A stretch of 64,000 bases of DNA from the NCBI RefSeq assembly GCF_022808695.1, contig NZ_JAKZKW010000002.1:248001-312000 (forward strand), given 5' to 3'. The position numbers and the translations under genes were made by a program. The first letter of the stretch is position 1. The number at the start of each line of letters is the position of its first letter. This stretch comes from Fundidesulfovibrio soli (GTDB lineage Bacteria; Desulfobacterota; Desulfovibrionia; Desulfovibrionales; Desulfovibrionaceae). The notes under the pieces are model-generated. The model was given only the letters and a program-made list of their open reading frames with translations, was not told the origin of the DNA and searched no databases. Of the stretch, positions 27,274-36,549 are shown piece by piece.

Positions 27274-28137
27274 ATGAAAGACAGCGCCCGCTACTGGATC
27301 GAGCCCAACCTCGGCGGCCTGGAGTGCCTCCAGGCCTCCTTCGTGAACCACCGCTTCGCGCCCCACGCCCACGAGGAGTTCGTCATCGGGGTGATCCAGG
27401 CCGGCGCCCAGCGCGCCCGCTACCGGGGCGGCGACGAGATCATGCCCGCCGACACCACCTGCGTGATGAACGCGGGCGAGCAGCACACAGGCCACGGCGC
27501 CACCGAGGCGGGCTGGAGCTACCGGGTCTTCTACCCGCATCCGTCCGTGTTGCAGGGCGTGGCCAGTCAGCTTGCCGGGCGGCCCGTGGGCGTGCCCACC
27601 TTCGACGAGTTGGTGATCCGCGACGACGAGCTCACGCGCGGCTTCCTCGCCCTGCACGCCGCCCTGGATTCGGGCTGCGCCACCCCCCTGGCCAAGCAGA
27701 GCCTGCTCAACTGGGCCTTGGCCCGGCTGATCGGGAGGCACTCCTCGCCCCGTCCCGCCGCGCCCCCCCTGCGCAAGGCCCGCCCGGGCATCCAGCGGGC
27801 CCGCGAATACCTGGACGCCCACCACGCCCAGGCCCCCGGACTGGATGAGCTGGCCGCCGTGGCCTGCATGAGCCCCTACCACTTCGTGCGCTCCTTCGGG
27901 GCCGAGGTGGGCGTGCCCCCGCACATCTACCAGCTCCAGCGGCGCATCGCGGCGGCCAAGCGCCTGCTGGCGGGCGGGGCCTCCATCGCGGACGTGGCCG
28001 CGGCCACCGGTTTCGCGGATCAGAGCCACCTCACCAACCGCTTCAAGGCCGTTGTTGGCGTCACCCCCGGGGCCTTCCGCAAAAAGAGCAAGAATCTGCA
28101 AGACGATCCCGCAGGGAAGGATGCAGAAGGCTCCTGA
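27274..28137 (+). CDS. AraC-family transcriptional regulator (287 aa)
   Basis: The N-terminal cupin-like ligand domain (HAHEEFVIGVIQAG, NAGEQHTGHG) is followed by a two-helix-turn-helix AraC domain over the last 100 residues: LDELAAVACMSPYHFVRSFGAEVGVPPHIYQLQRRI, then SIADVAAATGFADQSHLTNRFKAVVGVTPGAF. Regulators of this subgroup often control an exporter next door. The EamA transporter gene lies 19 bases downstream on the same strand, so it is the likely target or operon partner. No ligand can be named. The ribosome site is weak. Confidence 0.9.
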   Translation: MKDSARYWIEPNLGGLECLQASFVNHRFAPHAHEEFVIGVIQAGAQRARYRGGDEIMPADTTCVMNAGEQHTGHGATEAGWSYRVFYPHPSVLQGVASQLAGRPVGVPTFDELVIRDDELTRGFLALHAALDSGCATPLAKQSLLNWALARLIGRHSSPRPAAPPLRKARPGIQRAREYLDAHHAQAPGLDELAAVACMSPYHFVRSFGAEVGVPPHIYQLQRRIAAAKRLLAGGASIADVAAATGFADQSHLTNRFKAVVGVTPGAFRKKSKNLQDDPAGKDAEGS

Positions 28138-28156
28138 ATCCACTCAGGAGGGCTTC

Positions 28157-29113
28157 ATGCTCCGCGACCGACTTTCCCTGCGCAACGCCCCGTTCCTCTG
28201 GCTGGGCGTCCTCGGCCTGCTCTGGGGGGCCAACTTCCTCTTCATGAAGATCAGCACCTCGAGCCTGGCCGCATCCCAGGCCGTCTGGCTGCGCCTGGCC
28301 TCCGGAGCCCTGGTGCTTACGCCCTTCCTGCCCGCCGCGATGCGGGCCGCCCGCCGCTCCCCCCGGCTGGCGCTGCACGTCACGGTGATGACCCTGGCGG
28401 CCAACGTGCTCACCTTCCATTGCTTCATGGAAGGCACCAAGCGGCTGGACTCCGGCGTGGCCGGGGTGCTCTCCGGCTCGGTCCCGCTGCTCACGGCAAT
28501 GCTGGCGGCCATGCTCCTGCCAGAGGAGCGCTTCACCCGCGCCAGGCTGGCTGGGCTCTGCATCAGCTTTCTGGGCATCGTCTGCATCGTGGCCCCCTGG
28601 CGCGGCGTTGCCGCCACCACCCTGGCCGGAGCAGCCTACATGCTCGCGGGCGGCATGGGTTACGCGGTGGCTTTCGTCTACGCCCGCAAGTTCCTCACGC
28701 AGACCGGCGTACCGCCGCTGAGCCTGGCGGCGTTGCAGATGCTTCTGGCGGCCGTGCTCTATGCGCCCCTGGCCCAGTGGGAGGGCATGTCCCGCGTGGC
28801 CGATTCCTGGCAGCTGCTGGCCTGCGTGGCTCTGGGCCTGGGCGCGCTGGGCTCGGGCGCGGCCTACGTGATCTATTACGGGCTGATCCACGCGGTGGGC
28901 GCGGTGGCGGCATCCTCGGTGTCCTATTTGCCGCCGCTGACAGCCCTGGCCCTGGGGTGGGCCTTCCTGGGCGAGCCTGTGGGCTGGGGCCAGATCGGGG
29001 GTGGAGCCCTGGTTCTCGGCGGCATCCATCTGGTGCGCGGATCTGTGAAAAACGGCACGAACAAGGCCGCCAGCGGGGTGCGGATTATTGACAGGGGCGA
29101 GGCGCGAACGTAA
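28157..29113 (+). CDS. EamA/DMT family transporter (318 aa)
   Basis: This is an inner-membrane drug/metabolite transporter with ten predicted helices in two EamA repeats. Repeat one begins LWLGVLGLLWGANFLFMKIS and contains the AVWLRLASGALVL segment. Repeat two is marked by AAYMLAGGMGYAVAFVYARKF and ends in SSVSYLPPLTALALGWAFLGEP. Such proteins export amino acids, nucleosides or drugs; the substrate here is unknown. The start at 28157 follows a CAGGAGGG site. The AraC regulator immediately upstream probably controls it. Confidence 0.88.
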   Translation: MLRDRLSLRNAPFLWLGVLGLLWGANFLFMKISTSSLAASQAVWLRLASGALVLTPFLPAAMRAARRSPRLALHVTVMTLAANVLTFHCFMEGTKRLDSGVAGVLSGSVPLLTAMLAAMLLPEERFTRARLAGLCISFLGIVCIVAPWRGVAATTLAGAAYMLAGGMGYAVAFVYARKFLTQTGVPPLSLAALQMLLAAVLYAPLAQWEGMSRVADSWQLLACVALGLGALGSGAAYVIYYGLIHAVGAVAASSVSYLPPLTALALGWAFLGEPVGWGQIGGGALVLGGIHLVRGSVKNGTNKAASGVRIIDRGEART

Positions 29114-29152
29114 GCCCTTGGGCTCCCACACGACCCCCAGCAGGAGCGCGAA

Positions 29153-30301
<1,149 letters not shown>

Positions 30302-30339
30302 GATATAAAGGGGCGGCAACGCTCCGAGAGACGGCTCAC

Positions 30340-30375
30340 AGGCCGGGAGGGCGCACGCCTTCCCGGCCTTTCGTT
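30340..30375 (+). terminator. Terminator of icd
   Basis: A GC stem (AGGCCGGGAGG with CCTTCCCGGCCT, one bulge) is followed by TTTCGTTTT, about 40 bases after the icd stop. Confidence 0.75.
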
Positions 30376-30388
30376 TTGCCGCGCTTAC

Positions 30389-30416
30389 TTGACATACACA
30401 CTGTGGTGTGTATTTT
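30389..30416 (+). promoter_or_regulatory. hicAB promoter with palindromic operator
   Basis: TTGACA (30389-30394) and TATTTT (30411-30416) are 16 bases apart. The spacer holds the inverted repeat ACACAC-TGTG-GTGTGT, where the HicB antitoxin would bind and block RNA polymerase. The predicted transcript start falls on or one base before the hicA ATG. Confidence 0.65.
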
Positions 30417-30423
30417 ATGTCTC

Positions 30424-30606
30424 ATGAACAGCGCGGAGCTCATCAAGGTCCTTGAGGACGCGGGGTTCAAGCTGGTGGGCATTCGCGGGAGCCACCACAA
30501 GTTTCGCCACGACGACGGCCGCATGACCATCGTCCCCCATCCGAAAAAAGACCTCGGCGCGGGGCTCGTGAACAAAATCCTGCGCAAAGACGCCAAGATC
30601 AGATAG
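30424..30606 (+). CDS. hicA: HicA toxin, mRNA interferase (60 aa)
   Basis: HicA toxins cut mRNA through a small double-stranded-RNA-binding-like fold. The frame reads MNSAELIKVLEDAGFKLVGI, then RGSHHKFRHDDGR with the catalytic His in GSHH, and ends with a LVNKILRKDAKI helix. Length is typical of the family. No ribosome site precedes the ATG, and the promoter places the transcript start at the ATG, so the message is probably leaderless. hicB follows after 8 bases. Confidence 0.92.
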   Translation: MNSAELIKVLEDAGFKLVGIRGSHHKFRHDDGRMTIVPHPKKDLGAGLVNKILRKDAKIR

Positions 30607-30614
30607 GAGGGAGC

Positions 30615-31001
30615 ATGTACTTTCCCGCTGCGATCTTCATTGAGGAGGGCAAGGCATACGGTGTGGCCCTCCCGGACATTCCCGGCTGCAACACTGCGGG
30701 CGACACCCTGGAGGAGGCCCTGGCCAACGTCCAGGACGCTGTCGAGCTGGCGCTTGAGGACGTTGCCGAAAAGCCAGCTCCCAAGGGGCTGGAGGCCTAC
30801 AAGGACGACACCGACTACGCGGGAGCGGTCTGGGCCCTGGTCAACGTTGACCTGGGGTTCATGGACCAACGCTCAGTCCGCGTGAATGTGTCTTTTCCCG
30901 CGGGCACGCTGGAGGAAATCGACCGGGCCGCCAAGGGGCGGGGGCTCAGCCGCTCCGCCTTCCTGGTGCGCGCCGCGCGGCACGAGATGGCGACGATGTA
31001 G
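30615..31001 (+). CDS. hicB: HicB antitoxin with ribbon-helix-helix (128 aa)
   Basis: The N-terminal part (AIFIEEGKAYGVALPDIPGCNTAGDTLEEALANVQDAVELALE) is the partial RNase-H-like HicB fold that blocks the toxin. The C-terminal 40 residues (RVNVSFPAGTLEEIDRAAKGRGLSRSAFLVRAARHEM) form a ribbon-helix-helix domain that would bind the palindromic operator upstream of hicA. A strong GGAGGGAG site precedes the start. The pair forms a type II toxin-antitoxin operon. Unlike hicA it is clearly translated from a standard ribosome site, which would favour antitoxin excess. Confidence 0.92.
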   Translation: MYFPAAIFIEEGKAYGVALPDIPGCNTAGDTLEEALANVQDAVELALEDVAEKPAPKGLEAYKDDTDYAGAVWALVNVDLGFMDQRSVRVNVSFPAGTLEEIDRAAKGRGLSRSAFLVRAARHEMATM

Positions 31002-31045
31002 GGTGCGGGTCGAGGGGGCAGACGCAGCCGAGCGCCGCGAATTTG

Positions 31046-31061
31046 AAAACCAAAGGGTTTT
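31046..31061 (+). terminator. Weak hairpin after hicB
   Basis: AAAACC-AAAG-GGTTTT forms a 6-bp stem whose second arm ends in TTTT. A 9-bp inverted repeat CCGCGAATT / AATTCGCGG brackets it at wider spacing. Confidence 0.35.
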
Positions 31062-31108
31062 AGCCGGCTGGCCTCATATCAGGGGACACGGAATTCGCGG
31101 AAGCGACG

Positions 31109-31330
31109 CTAGCGGGGGTCGACGCCGCGCATGCAGGAGCGCAACATCAGCTCCTGGAGGATGATGCGTTCGTACTCCAGCGGGGTGACGTTCACAGGCT
31201 CGGCGTTCTCGCCCATGGGGCGGTCGAGCATCTGGGCTTCCTCCCAGAAGTCCAGCAGCTCGTCGTCGGCGAGGGTCTTGAGCTGGTCTTCCAGGGGGTA
31301 TTGGTCGTTCTCGGGAAAGTATTGGCCCAT
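31109..31330 (-). CDS. Small acidic protein of unknown function (73 aa)
   Basis: I do not recognise a family. From the ATG at 31330 the protein is acidic and helical: MGQYFPENDQYPLEDQLKTL, then ADDELLDFWEEAQMLD, with a C-terminal LEYERIILQELMLRSCMRG helix. A GGCGGAGG sequence lies about 12 bases upstream. The frame extends further upstream, but that part is basic and unlike the rest. It converges on hicB and diverges from cheW. Confidence 0.6.
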   Translation of the reverse strand: MGQYFPENDQYPLEDQLKTLADDELLDFWEEAQMLDRPMGENAEPVNVTPLEYERIILQELMLRSCMRGVDPR

Positions 31331-31534
31331 ATAGCGTATATGCCTCCGCCGGATGCGACCGGCCCCGGCATCCTTATACCACCTGCCGATAAATGCAAGC
31401 GCGGCCTGCGCTGGAGGGCCAGCCAAATGGATGTTGCCTCCTCAAACGAATACGGGTAACGCTTCGCCCTGGCGCAGGCCCATCCTGCACGCTCGCGCCG
31501 TGCATGTTTGCTCGCCTTTGGAGGTATCATAAGG

Positions 31535-32011
31535 ATGGACGAGGTTCAGAAGAAGCAAGACGCGGAACTCATGCAGCTGGTGACGTTCAGCATCGGCGAG
31601 GAGGAGTTCGGCGTCGATATCCTGAAAGTTCAGGAGATCATCCGCATGATGGAGATCACGCGGGTTCCGCGCGCTCCCGAATTCGTGGAGGGCGTGATCA
31701 ACCTGCGGGGCAAGGTCATCCCCATCATCGACCTGCGCAGGCGCTTCGGCCTGGTGGCGCGCAGCCACGACAAGAACACCCGGATCATCGTCATCGAGAT
31801 CAACGGCATGATCGTCGGCTTCGTGGTGGATTCCGTCTCCGAGGTGCTGCGCATACCCTCCAGCACGGTGGAGCCGCCGCCGCCCGTGGTCTCCGGCATG
31901 GAATCCGAATATATCAGCGGCGTTGGCAAGCTTGAAGACAGGCTGCTCATCATGCTTGACCTCGACAAACTGCTCTCCCATGAGGAGCAAGAGACGCTCT
32001 CCGGGGCGTAA
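31535..32011 (+). CDS. cheW: Chemotaxis coupling protein CheW (158 aa)
   Basis: CheW links receptors to CheA kinase. The protein is a single CheW domain: ELMQLVTFSIGEEEFGVDIL, KVQEIIRMMEITRVPRAPEFVEGVINLRGKVIPIIDLRRRFGL, and SVSEVLRIPSSTVEPPP. Length is usual. The start MDEVQKKQ at 31535 has GGAGG about 10 bases upstream. It has no CheA, receptor or CheR/CheB neighbours in the window; the only other chemotaxis gene is cheZ at 56586. A terminator closes the gene. Confidence 0.93.
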   Translation: MDEVQKKQDAELMQLVTFSIGEEEFGVDILKVQEIIRMMEITRVPRAPEFVEGVINLRGKVIPIIDLRRRFGLVARSHDKNTRIIVIEINGMIVGFVVDSVSEVLRIPSSTVEPPPPVVSGMESEYISGVGKLEDRLLIMLDLDKLLSHEEQETLSGA

Positions 32012-32036
32012 GCGCAAACCCCAACCAACCGAACAG

Positions 32037-32066
32037 GCCGCCGTCCCGAGGGGATCGGCGGCTTTT
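32037..32066 (+). terminator. Terminator of cheW
   Basis: GCCGCCG pairs with CGGCGGC across a 12-base loop and is followed by TTTT. It lies between cheW and mfd. Confidence 0.7.
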
Positions 32067-32079
32067 CGCCGTTAGGCCC

Positions 32080-35000
32080 ATGGCCAAATCACAACTGCCT
32101 CTTTCCGACCTGCTTTCGGGCAAATCCCAGTCGCTGAGCGTCTACAAGAGCGGACCGGGCAGCCTGGTCAGCCTCTGCCGCGACATCCGCGCCAAGGGCA
32201 GGCCCGTGGTGGTGCTCGCCCCGGGCGCGGCCGACATGGCCCAGCTCACGGCGCTCATGCAGCTCTATTTCCCCCAGGAAGGGCCGGCCGGGCCGGAGCG
32301 CCCCTGGGCCGCCCTGCCGTCCTACACCCCGGCGCCGCCCGGCTCCGCGCTCTGGGCCAGGCGCTGGGCCTTCCTGCACGCCTGCGCCAGCGACGTGGAG
32401 CCCCGGATACTCTGCCTGAGCGTGGACAACCTGCTGCCCAAGTGGCCGCCCCTGGCGGCGCTTGCGCACAACGTGCTGGAGCTGCGCGCCGGGGAGGAGA
32501 TCTCCCCGGAGATGATCCTGGATCAGACCGTGCTCTGGGGCTACAAGCGCGTGGGCATGGCCTCCCAGCCGGGCGACCTGGCCCTGCGCGGCGACCTGCT
32601 GGACATCTTCCCCCCCGGGTACGACCAGCCCGTGCGCCTGGAGTTCTTCGGCGACACCCTGGAGAGCATCCGCCTGTTCGACGCCAACTCGCAGCGCTCC
32701 CAGGCCCCGCTGGAGCGCGTCTCCATCCTGCCGGTGGCCCCGGCCGTGCTCTCGGAGGAGTTCAAGGAGCAGGCCCGCGCCAACTGGGCCAGGCTGGCCC
32801 AGACCGGGGAGCTCAACCGCTCGGCCCAGGCCCACATGGAGGACATGCTCCTGCGCGGGGACGGCAACATCTGGCCGGGGCTCTACTACGAGGCCCCCGT
32901 GCCGCTGGAGCGCTGGCTGCCCAAGAACGCCGTGTTCGTGCTGCACCAGTCCGCCAGCCTGCGCCCCCGCCTGGAGGAGCAGGAGCTGGCCTGGGCAACG
33001 GAGCTCGAGAAGCTGGCGGGAGCCCAGGGCTTCCCCTGGCCCAGGCACCAACTGGTCTGGCCCGAGGCCATGTCCCGCCGCACCTGGATGGACAGGCCCC
33101 AGCTGGTGTTCGAGGATCTGGTCATCGGGCGAGAGAAACACGGCACCGACCTGCCCGAGCGCCACATCGACAATTTCGCCGACCTGTTCTGGCGCCCCGA
33201 CGAGGCCCGCCGCCCCTGGAGCACCCTGGTGGCAGGGCTCAAACAGTGGCAGGAGGAGCGCAGGCAGGTGCTGTTCTCCTTCCATTCGCGCCAATCCCGC
33301 AAAAAGTTCCTCAAGCTGGCCGAGCACGAGGGCTTCGCCTTCTCGCAGGAGGCCCCGGCCGGCCGCCCCGGCCTCTACGCCCTGGTCTCCCCCCTGCGGC
33401 GCGGCATGGAGCTCGGTTGGAACAACTGCCTGGTCCTGCCGGAGGACGTGATCCAGCCTGGGGCCAACAAGGCCGCCCGCCCCAAACCGGAGAAGGGCTT
33501 CAAGGGCCTCACCGCCTTCGACGACCTCAACCTCGGCGACCTGCTGGTGCACCGGGACTACGGCCTCGCCCGCTTCGAGGAGCTGACCCGCCTCTCGGTG
33601 GACCAGGCCGCCAACGACTACCTGCTGCTGCTCTTCGACGGCGGAGACAAGCTCTACCTGCCGGTGGACCGCCTGGGCCTGGTGCAGCGCTACAAAGGCC
33701 CCGAGGGCACCGACCCCTCCCTGGACCGCCTCGGCGGCGCCCGCTGGAAGACCAGCCGGGAAAAGGCCCGCAAGGCCATCGAGAAGATCGCCCAGGATCT
33801 GGTGGAGATGTACGCCTACCGCCGGGTGGCCAAGGGCTACGCATACGGGCCGGTCAACGAGCTGTACTGGGAGTTCGAGGCCACCTTCGGCTTCGAGGAG
33901 ACCCCCGACCAGGAGCGCGCCATCTCCGACGTGCTGGAGGATATGGAGCGCCCCGAGCCCATGGACCGCCTGGTCTGCGGCGACGTGGGCTTCGGCAAGA
34001 CCGAGGTGGCCATGCGCGCCGCCTTCCGCGCCGTGCTGGACGGCAAACAGGTGGCCCTCCTGTGCCCCACCACGGTGCTGGCCGAGCAGCACTACCAGAA
34101 CTTCGTCAAGCGCCTGGAGGGCTTCGCCGTGAACGTGGGCATGCTCTCGCGCTTCGTGCCCCCCAAGCGGGCCAAGCTGGTCACGGAGCAGGCCGCCAAG
34201 GGCGAGCTGGACATCCTCATCGGCACGCACCGCCTGCTCTCCAAGGACGTGAGCTTCCCGCGCCTGGGACTGATCATCCTCGACGAGGAGCAGCGCTTCG
34301 GCGTCAAGCACAAGGAAAAGCTCAAGACCCTCAAGAAGAACGTGGACGCCCTCACCCTCTCGGCCACGCCCATCCCGCGCACCTTGCAGCTCTCGCTGTC
34401 GGGCATCCGGGGGCTTTCCGTGATGGAGACCCCCCCAGCGGACCGCAAGGTCGTGGAGACCGCCCTGGTGGAGCGCGACGAGGCCATGCTGGCCAACATC
34501 GTGGCCCGGGAGCTGGAGCGCGGGGGGCAGGTGTTCTGGGTGCACAACCGCGTGCACAGCCTGGCCGCCGCGGGCGAATTCGTGCGCAAGATCGCCCCGG
34601 GGGCGCGCATCGGCATGGCCCACGGCCAGATGGCCGAGAAGGACCTGGAAGAGTCCATGCACAAGTTCTGGCACGGCGAGATCGACGTGCTGGTCTGCAC
34701 GGCCATCATCGAATCCGGGCTGGACTTCCCCCGGGCCAACACCCTGGTGGTGGACAACGCCCAGATGTTCGGCCTGGGGCAGCTCTACCAGTTGCGCGGC
34801 CGGGTGGGGCGCTCGGAGCGCCAGGCCTACGCCTACTTCGTGGTGCCGTCGCTGGACCGGGTGCCCGAGCTGGCCCGCAAGCGCCTGCAGGTCATCCTGG
34901 ACATGGACTACCTGGGCGCGGGCTTCCAGATCGCCATGGAGGACCTGCGCCTGCGCGGCGCGGGCAACATCCTGGGCGAGGCGCAGTCCGGGCATATCGC

Positions 35001-35523
35001 CAAGATCGGCCTGGACCTCTTCCTGGAGATGCTCGACGAGGAAGTGCGCCGCGTCAAAGGCGAGCCGCCCCGCGAGGAGGTGGAGACGGAGCTCACCCTG
35101 GGCATCCCCGCGCGCATCCCCGAGACCTACGTGCCCGACTCCAAGGAGCGGCTGCGGCTCTACAAGCGCCTCACCACGGCCCACGGCGAGGCCGAGCTGG
35201 CCGAGGTGCTGGCCGACATCCGCGACCTCTGGGGCCATACGCCCGAGGAAGTGGAGAACTTCGCGGCCGTGCTGGGCCTCAAGCGCATTCTGACCAAGCT
35301 CGGGGTGCGCAAGGCGGACATCCATCCCTCCAAGCTGGCCCTCACCTGGGACGCCCAGGCCGCCTCGCTCTCGCCCGAATCCCTGCTGGCCTGGATCGCT
35401 CCGCGCCAGGGTTGGGTGAAGCTGTTGCCGCCCGCCAAACTGGACATCCGCCTGCCCCAGGAGGGCACCGTGCGCGAGAACCTGCTCTTCGCGGCCAAAG
35501 AGCTTGCGGGGCTGGTTTCGTGA
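32080..35523 (+). CDS. mfd: Transcription-repair coupling factor Mfd (1147 aa)
   Basis: Mfd removes RNA polymerase stalled at DNA lesions and recruits UvrA. The order is a UvrB-like N-terminal region (RGDLLDIFPPGYDQPVRLEFFGD), an RNA-polymerase-interacting Tudor-like domain (FDDLNLGDLLVHRDYGLARFEEL), a RecG-like SF2 translocase with Walker A CGDVGFGKTEVAMRAAF, DEEQRFGVKHKEKLK and TATPIPRTLQLS, and the C-terminal TRCF domain (GIPARIPETYVPDSKERLRLYKRL). Length matches E. coli Mfd (1148). The stop overlaps the start of the next gene by one base (TGATG). Confidence 0.96.
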   Translation: MAKSQLPLSDLLSGKSQSLSVYKSGPGSLVSLCRDIRAKGRPVVVLAPGAADMAQLTALMQLYFPQEGPAGPERPWAALPSYTPAPPGSALWARRWAFLHACASDVEPRILCLSVDNLLPKWPPLAALAHNVLELRAGEEISPEMILDQTVLWGYKRVGMASQPGDLALRGDLLDIFPPGYDQPVRLEFFGDTLESIRLFDANSQRSQAPLERVSILPVAPAVLSEEFKEQARANWARLAQTGELNRSAQAHMEDMLLRGDGNIWPGLYYEAPVPLERWLPKNAVFVLHQSASLRPRLEEQELAWATELEKLAGAQGFPWPRHQLVWPEAMSRRTWMDRPQLVFEDLVIGREKHGTDLPERHIDNFADLFWRPDEARRPWSTLVAGLKQWQEERRQVLFSFHSRQSRKKFLKLAEHEGFAFSQEAPAGRPGLYALVSPLRRGMELGWNNCLVLPEDVIQPGANKAARPKPEKGFKGLTAFDDLNLGDLLVHRDYGLARFEELTRLSVDQAANDYLLLLFDGGDKLYLPVDRLGLVQRYKGPEGTDPSLDRLGGARWKTSREKARKAIEKIAQDLVEMYAYRRVAKGYAYGPVNELYWEFEATFGFEETPDQERAISDVLEDMERPEPMDRLVCGDVGFGKTEVAMRAAFRAVLDGKQVALLCPTTVLAEQHYQNFVKRLEGFAVNVGMLSRFVPPKRAKLVTEQAAKGELDILIGTHRLLSKDVSFPRLGLIILDEEQRFGVKHKEKLKTLKKNVDALTLSATPIPRTLQLSLSGIRGLSVMETPPADRKVVETALVERDEAMLANIVARELERGGQVFWVHNRVHSLAAAGEFVRKIAPGARIGMAHGQMAEKDLEESMHKFWHGEIDVLVCTAIIESGLDFPRANTLVVDNAQMFGLGQLYQLRGRVGRSERQAYAYFVVPSLDRVPELARKRLQVILDMDYLGAGFQIAMEDLRLRGAGNILGEAQSGHIAKIGLDLFLEMLDEEVRRVKGEPPREEVETELTLGIPARIPETYVPDSKERLRLYKRLTTAHGEAELAEVLADIRDLWGHTPEEVENFAAVLGLKRILTKLGVRKADIHPSKLALTWDAQAASLSPESLLAWIAPRQGWVKLLPPAKLDIRLPQEGTVRENLLFAAKELAGLVS

Positions 35524-36452
35524 TGCGCGCGCTCCTGCTGGCGGGCCTGCTGATGGCGGTCGCGAGCCTCTCCGGGTGCGGCGGCGAGCCCATGGAGCCG
35601 GGCGTTGTGGCCCTGGTCAACGGCAGGCCCGTGACCCTGAAAACGCTGGAGTTCGTGCACGGGCTCAAGCTCTACGTCCAGCCCGGAGGGGAGGGGGAGG
35701 AGCTCAAGCGGCTCAAGAGCGAATACGGGCAGGCCCTGGCCGTGCTGGTGGTGGAGTCCCTCGTGGCCCAGGAGCTCGAGAGGCGCGGCCTGGAGCCGGG
35801 TGAGGCGGACGTGCTGCGCGCCGAGACGGCCCTGCGCGACGGCTACCCCGGCAACGCCTTCGAGCTGACCATGGCCGAGGAGGGCGTGGAGCCCGCCATC
35901 TGGCGGGAGCGGCTGCGCGCCCGCCTGGCGATGGACACCCTTGTCGCCCAGGTGCTCCGGCCGCGCGTGGTGATCACGCCCATGGAGGTGCAGGCCTATT
36001 ACAAGGAGCACTCCAGGGAGTTCGCCCAGCCCGCCGCAGTGAAGTTCCTGCGGATCGAGTCCAAGAACGCCGAGAGCTTGAAGAAGGCCCTGGACGCGGC
36101 CGCCAAGGCCAAGGACCCCGTCGACCTGCTCACCGTGTTCGACGACGTCTCCATCCAGACCCAGGCCGGAACCGTGGAGAGCCTGCCCCGCAAATGGCGC
36201 GACACCCTGGCCGGGCTCAAGCCCGGGCAGTCCGGCCCCGTGGGCGCGGGCGGAGCGGGATTCCAAGCCCTCTTGCTGCTGGAGCGCTCCGAACCCAGGG
36301 TCGAGGGCGTCACCCAGGTCTATCCCCTTGTGGAGAAGCGCCTGGCCGAAGCCAAGCTGTCCGCCGAGTTTTCCGCCTGGCTGGAAAAGGCCCTCTCCGG
36401 AGCGGTCCTGCAGATCAGCCCGGCCCTTGTTCCCGAAAAAGGGGGCGGCTAG
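35523..36452 (+). CDS. SurA-like lipoprotein, PPIase-fold chaperone (309 aa)
   Basis: The lipobox SLSGC places lipidation at Cys19. The mature part begins VVALVNGRPVTLKTLEF, the typical SurA_N chaperone start, and continues with helical segments and a parvulin-like region (TPMEVQAYYKEHSREFAQPAAVKFLRIES). The parvulin part is divergent, so isomerase activity is doubtful. Coupled translation with mfd and the true surA 97 bases downstream suggest a role in outer-membrane protein folding, with this one anchored to a membrane. That role is inferred from fold and position. Confidence 0.8.
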   Translation: MRALLLAGLLMAVASLSGCGGEPMEPGVVALVNGRPVTLKTLEFVHGLKLYVQPGGEGEELKRLKSEYGQALAVLVVESLVAQELERRGLEPGEADVLRAETALRDGYPGNAFELTMAEEGVEPAIWRERLRARLAMDTLVAQVLRPRVVITPMEVQAYYKEHSREFAQPAAVKFLRIESKNAESLKKALDAAAKAKDPVDLLTVFDDVSIQTQAGTVESLPRKWRDTLAGLKPGQSGPVGAGGAGFQALLLLERSEPRVEGVTQVYPLVEKRLAEAKLSAEFSAWLEKALSGAVLQISPALVPEKGGG

Positions 36453-36549
36453 GGCCCGCCTCGTTGCATAGGCAAACAAAACAGCATACAAGGGGCTCGC
36501 CGCAAGGCCGGTCCTGACCTCAGCCATCCAGCCTTCTTGGAGGATACCA

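Noticed and set aside
32089-35325. Long open frame (over 1000 codons) on the minus strand opposite mfd
   Set aside because: It is a shadow of mfd caused by high GC; its composition is dominated by Gly, His, Gln and Leu repeats and it has no domain motifs. The same holds for the frame opposite carB (60130-63354) and the one opposite the hybrid kinase (20651-23734).
32442-36452. A 1336-codon frame ending in the SurA-like lipoprotein
   Set aside because: Its first thousand codons are mfd in another frame. The lipoprotein begins at 35523 with a clear lipobox.
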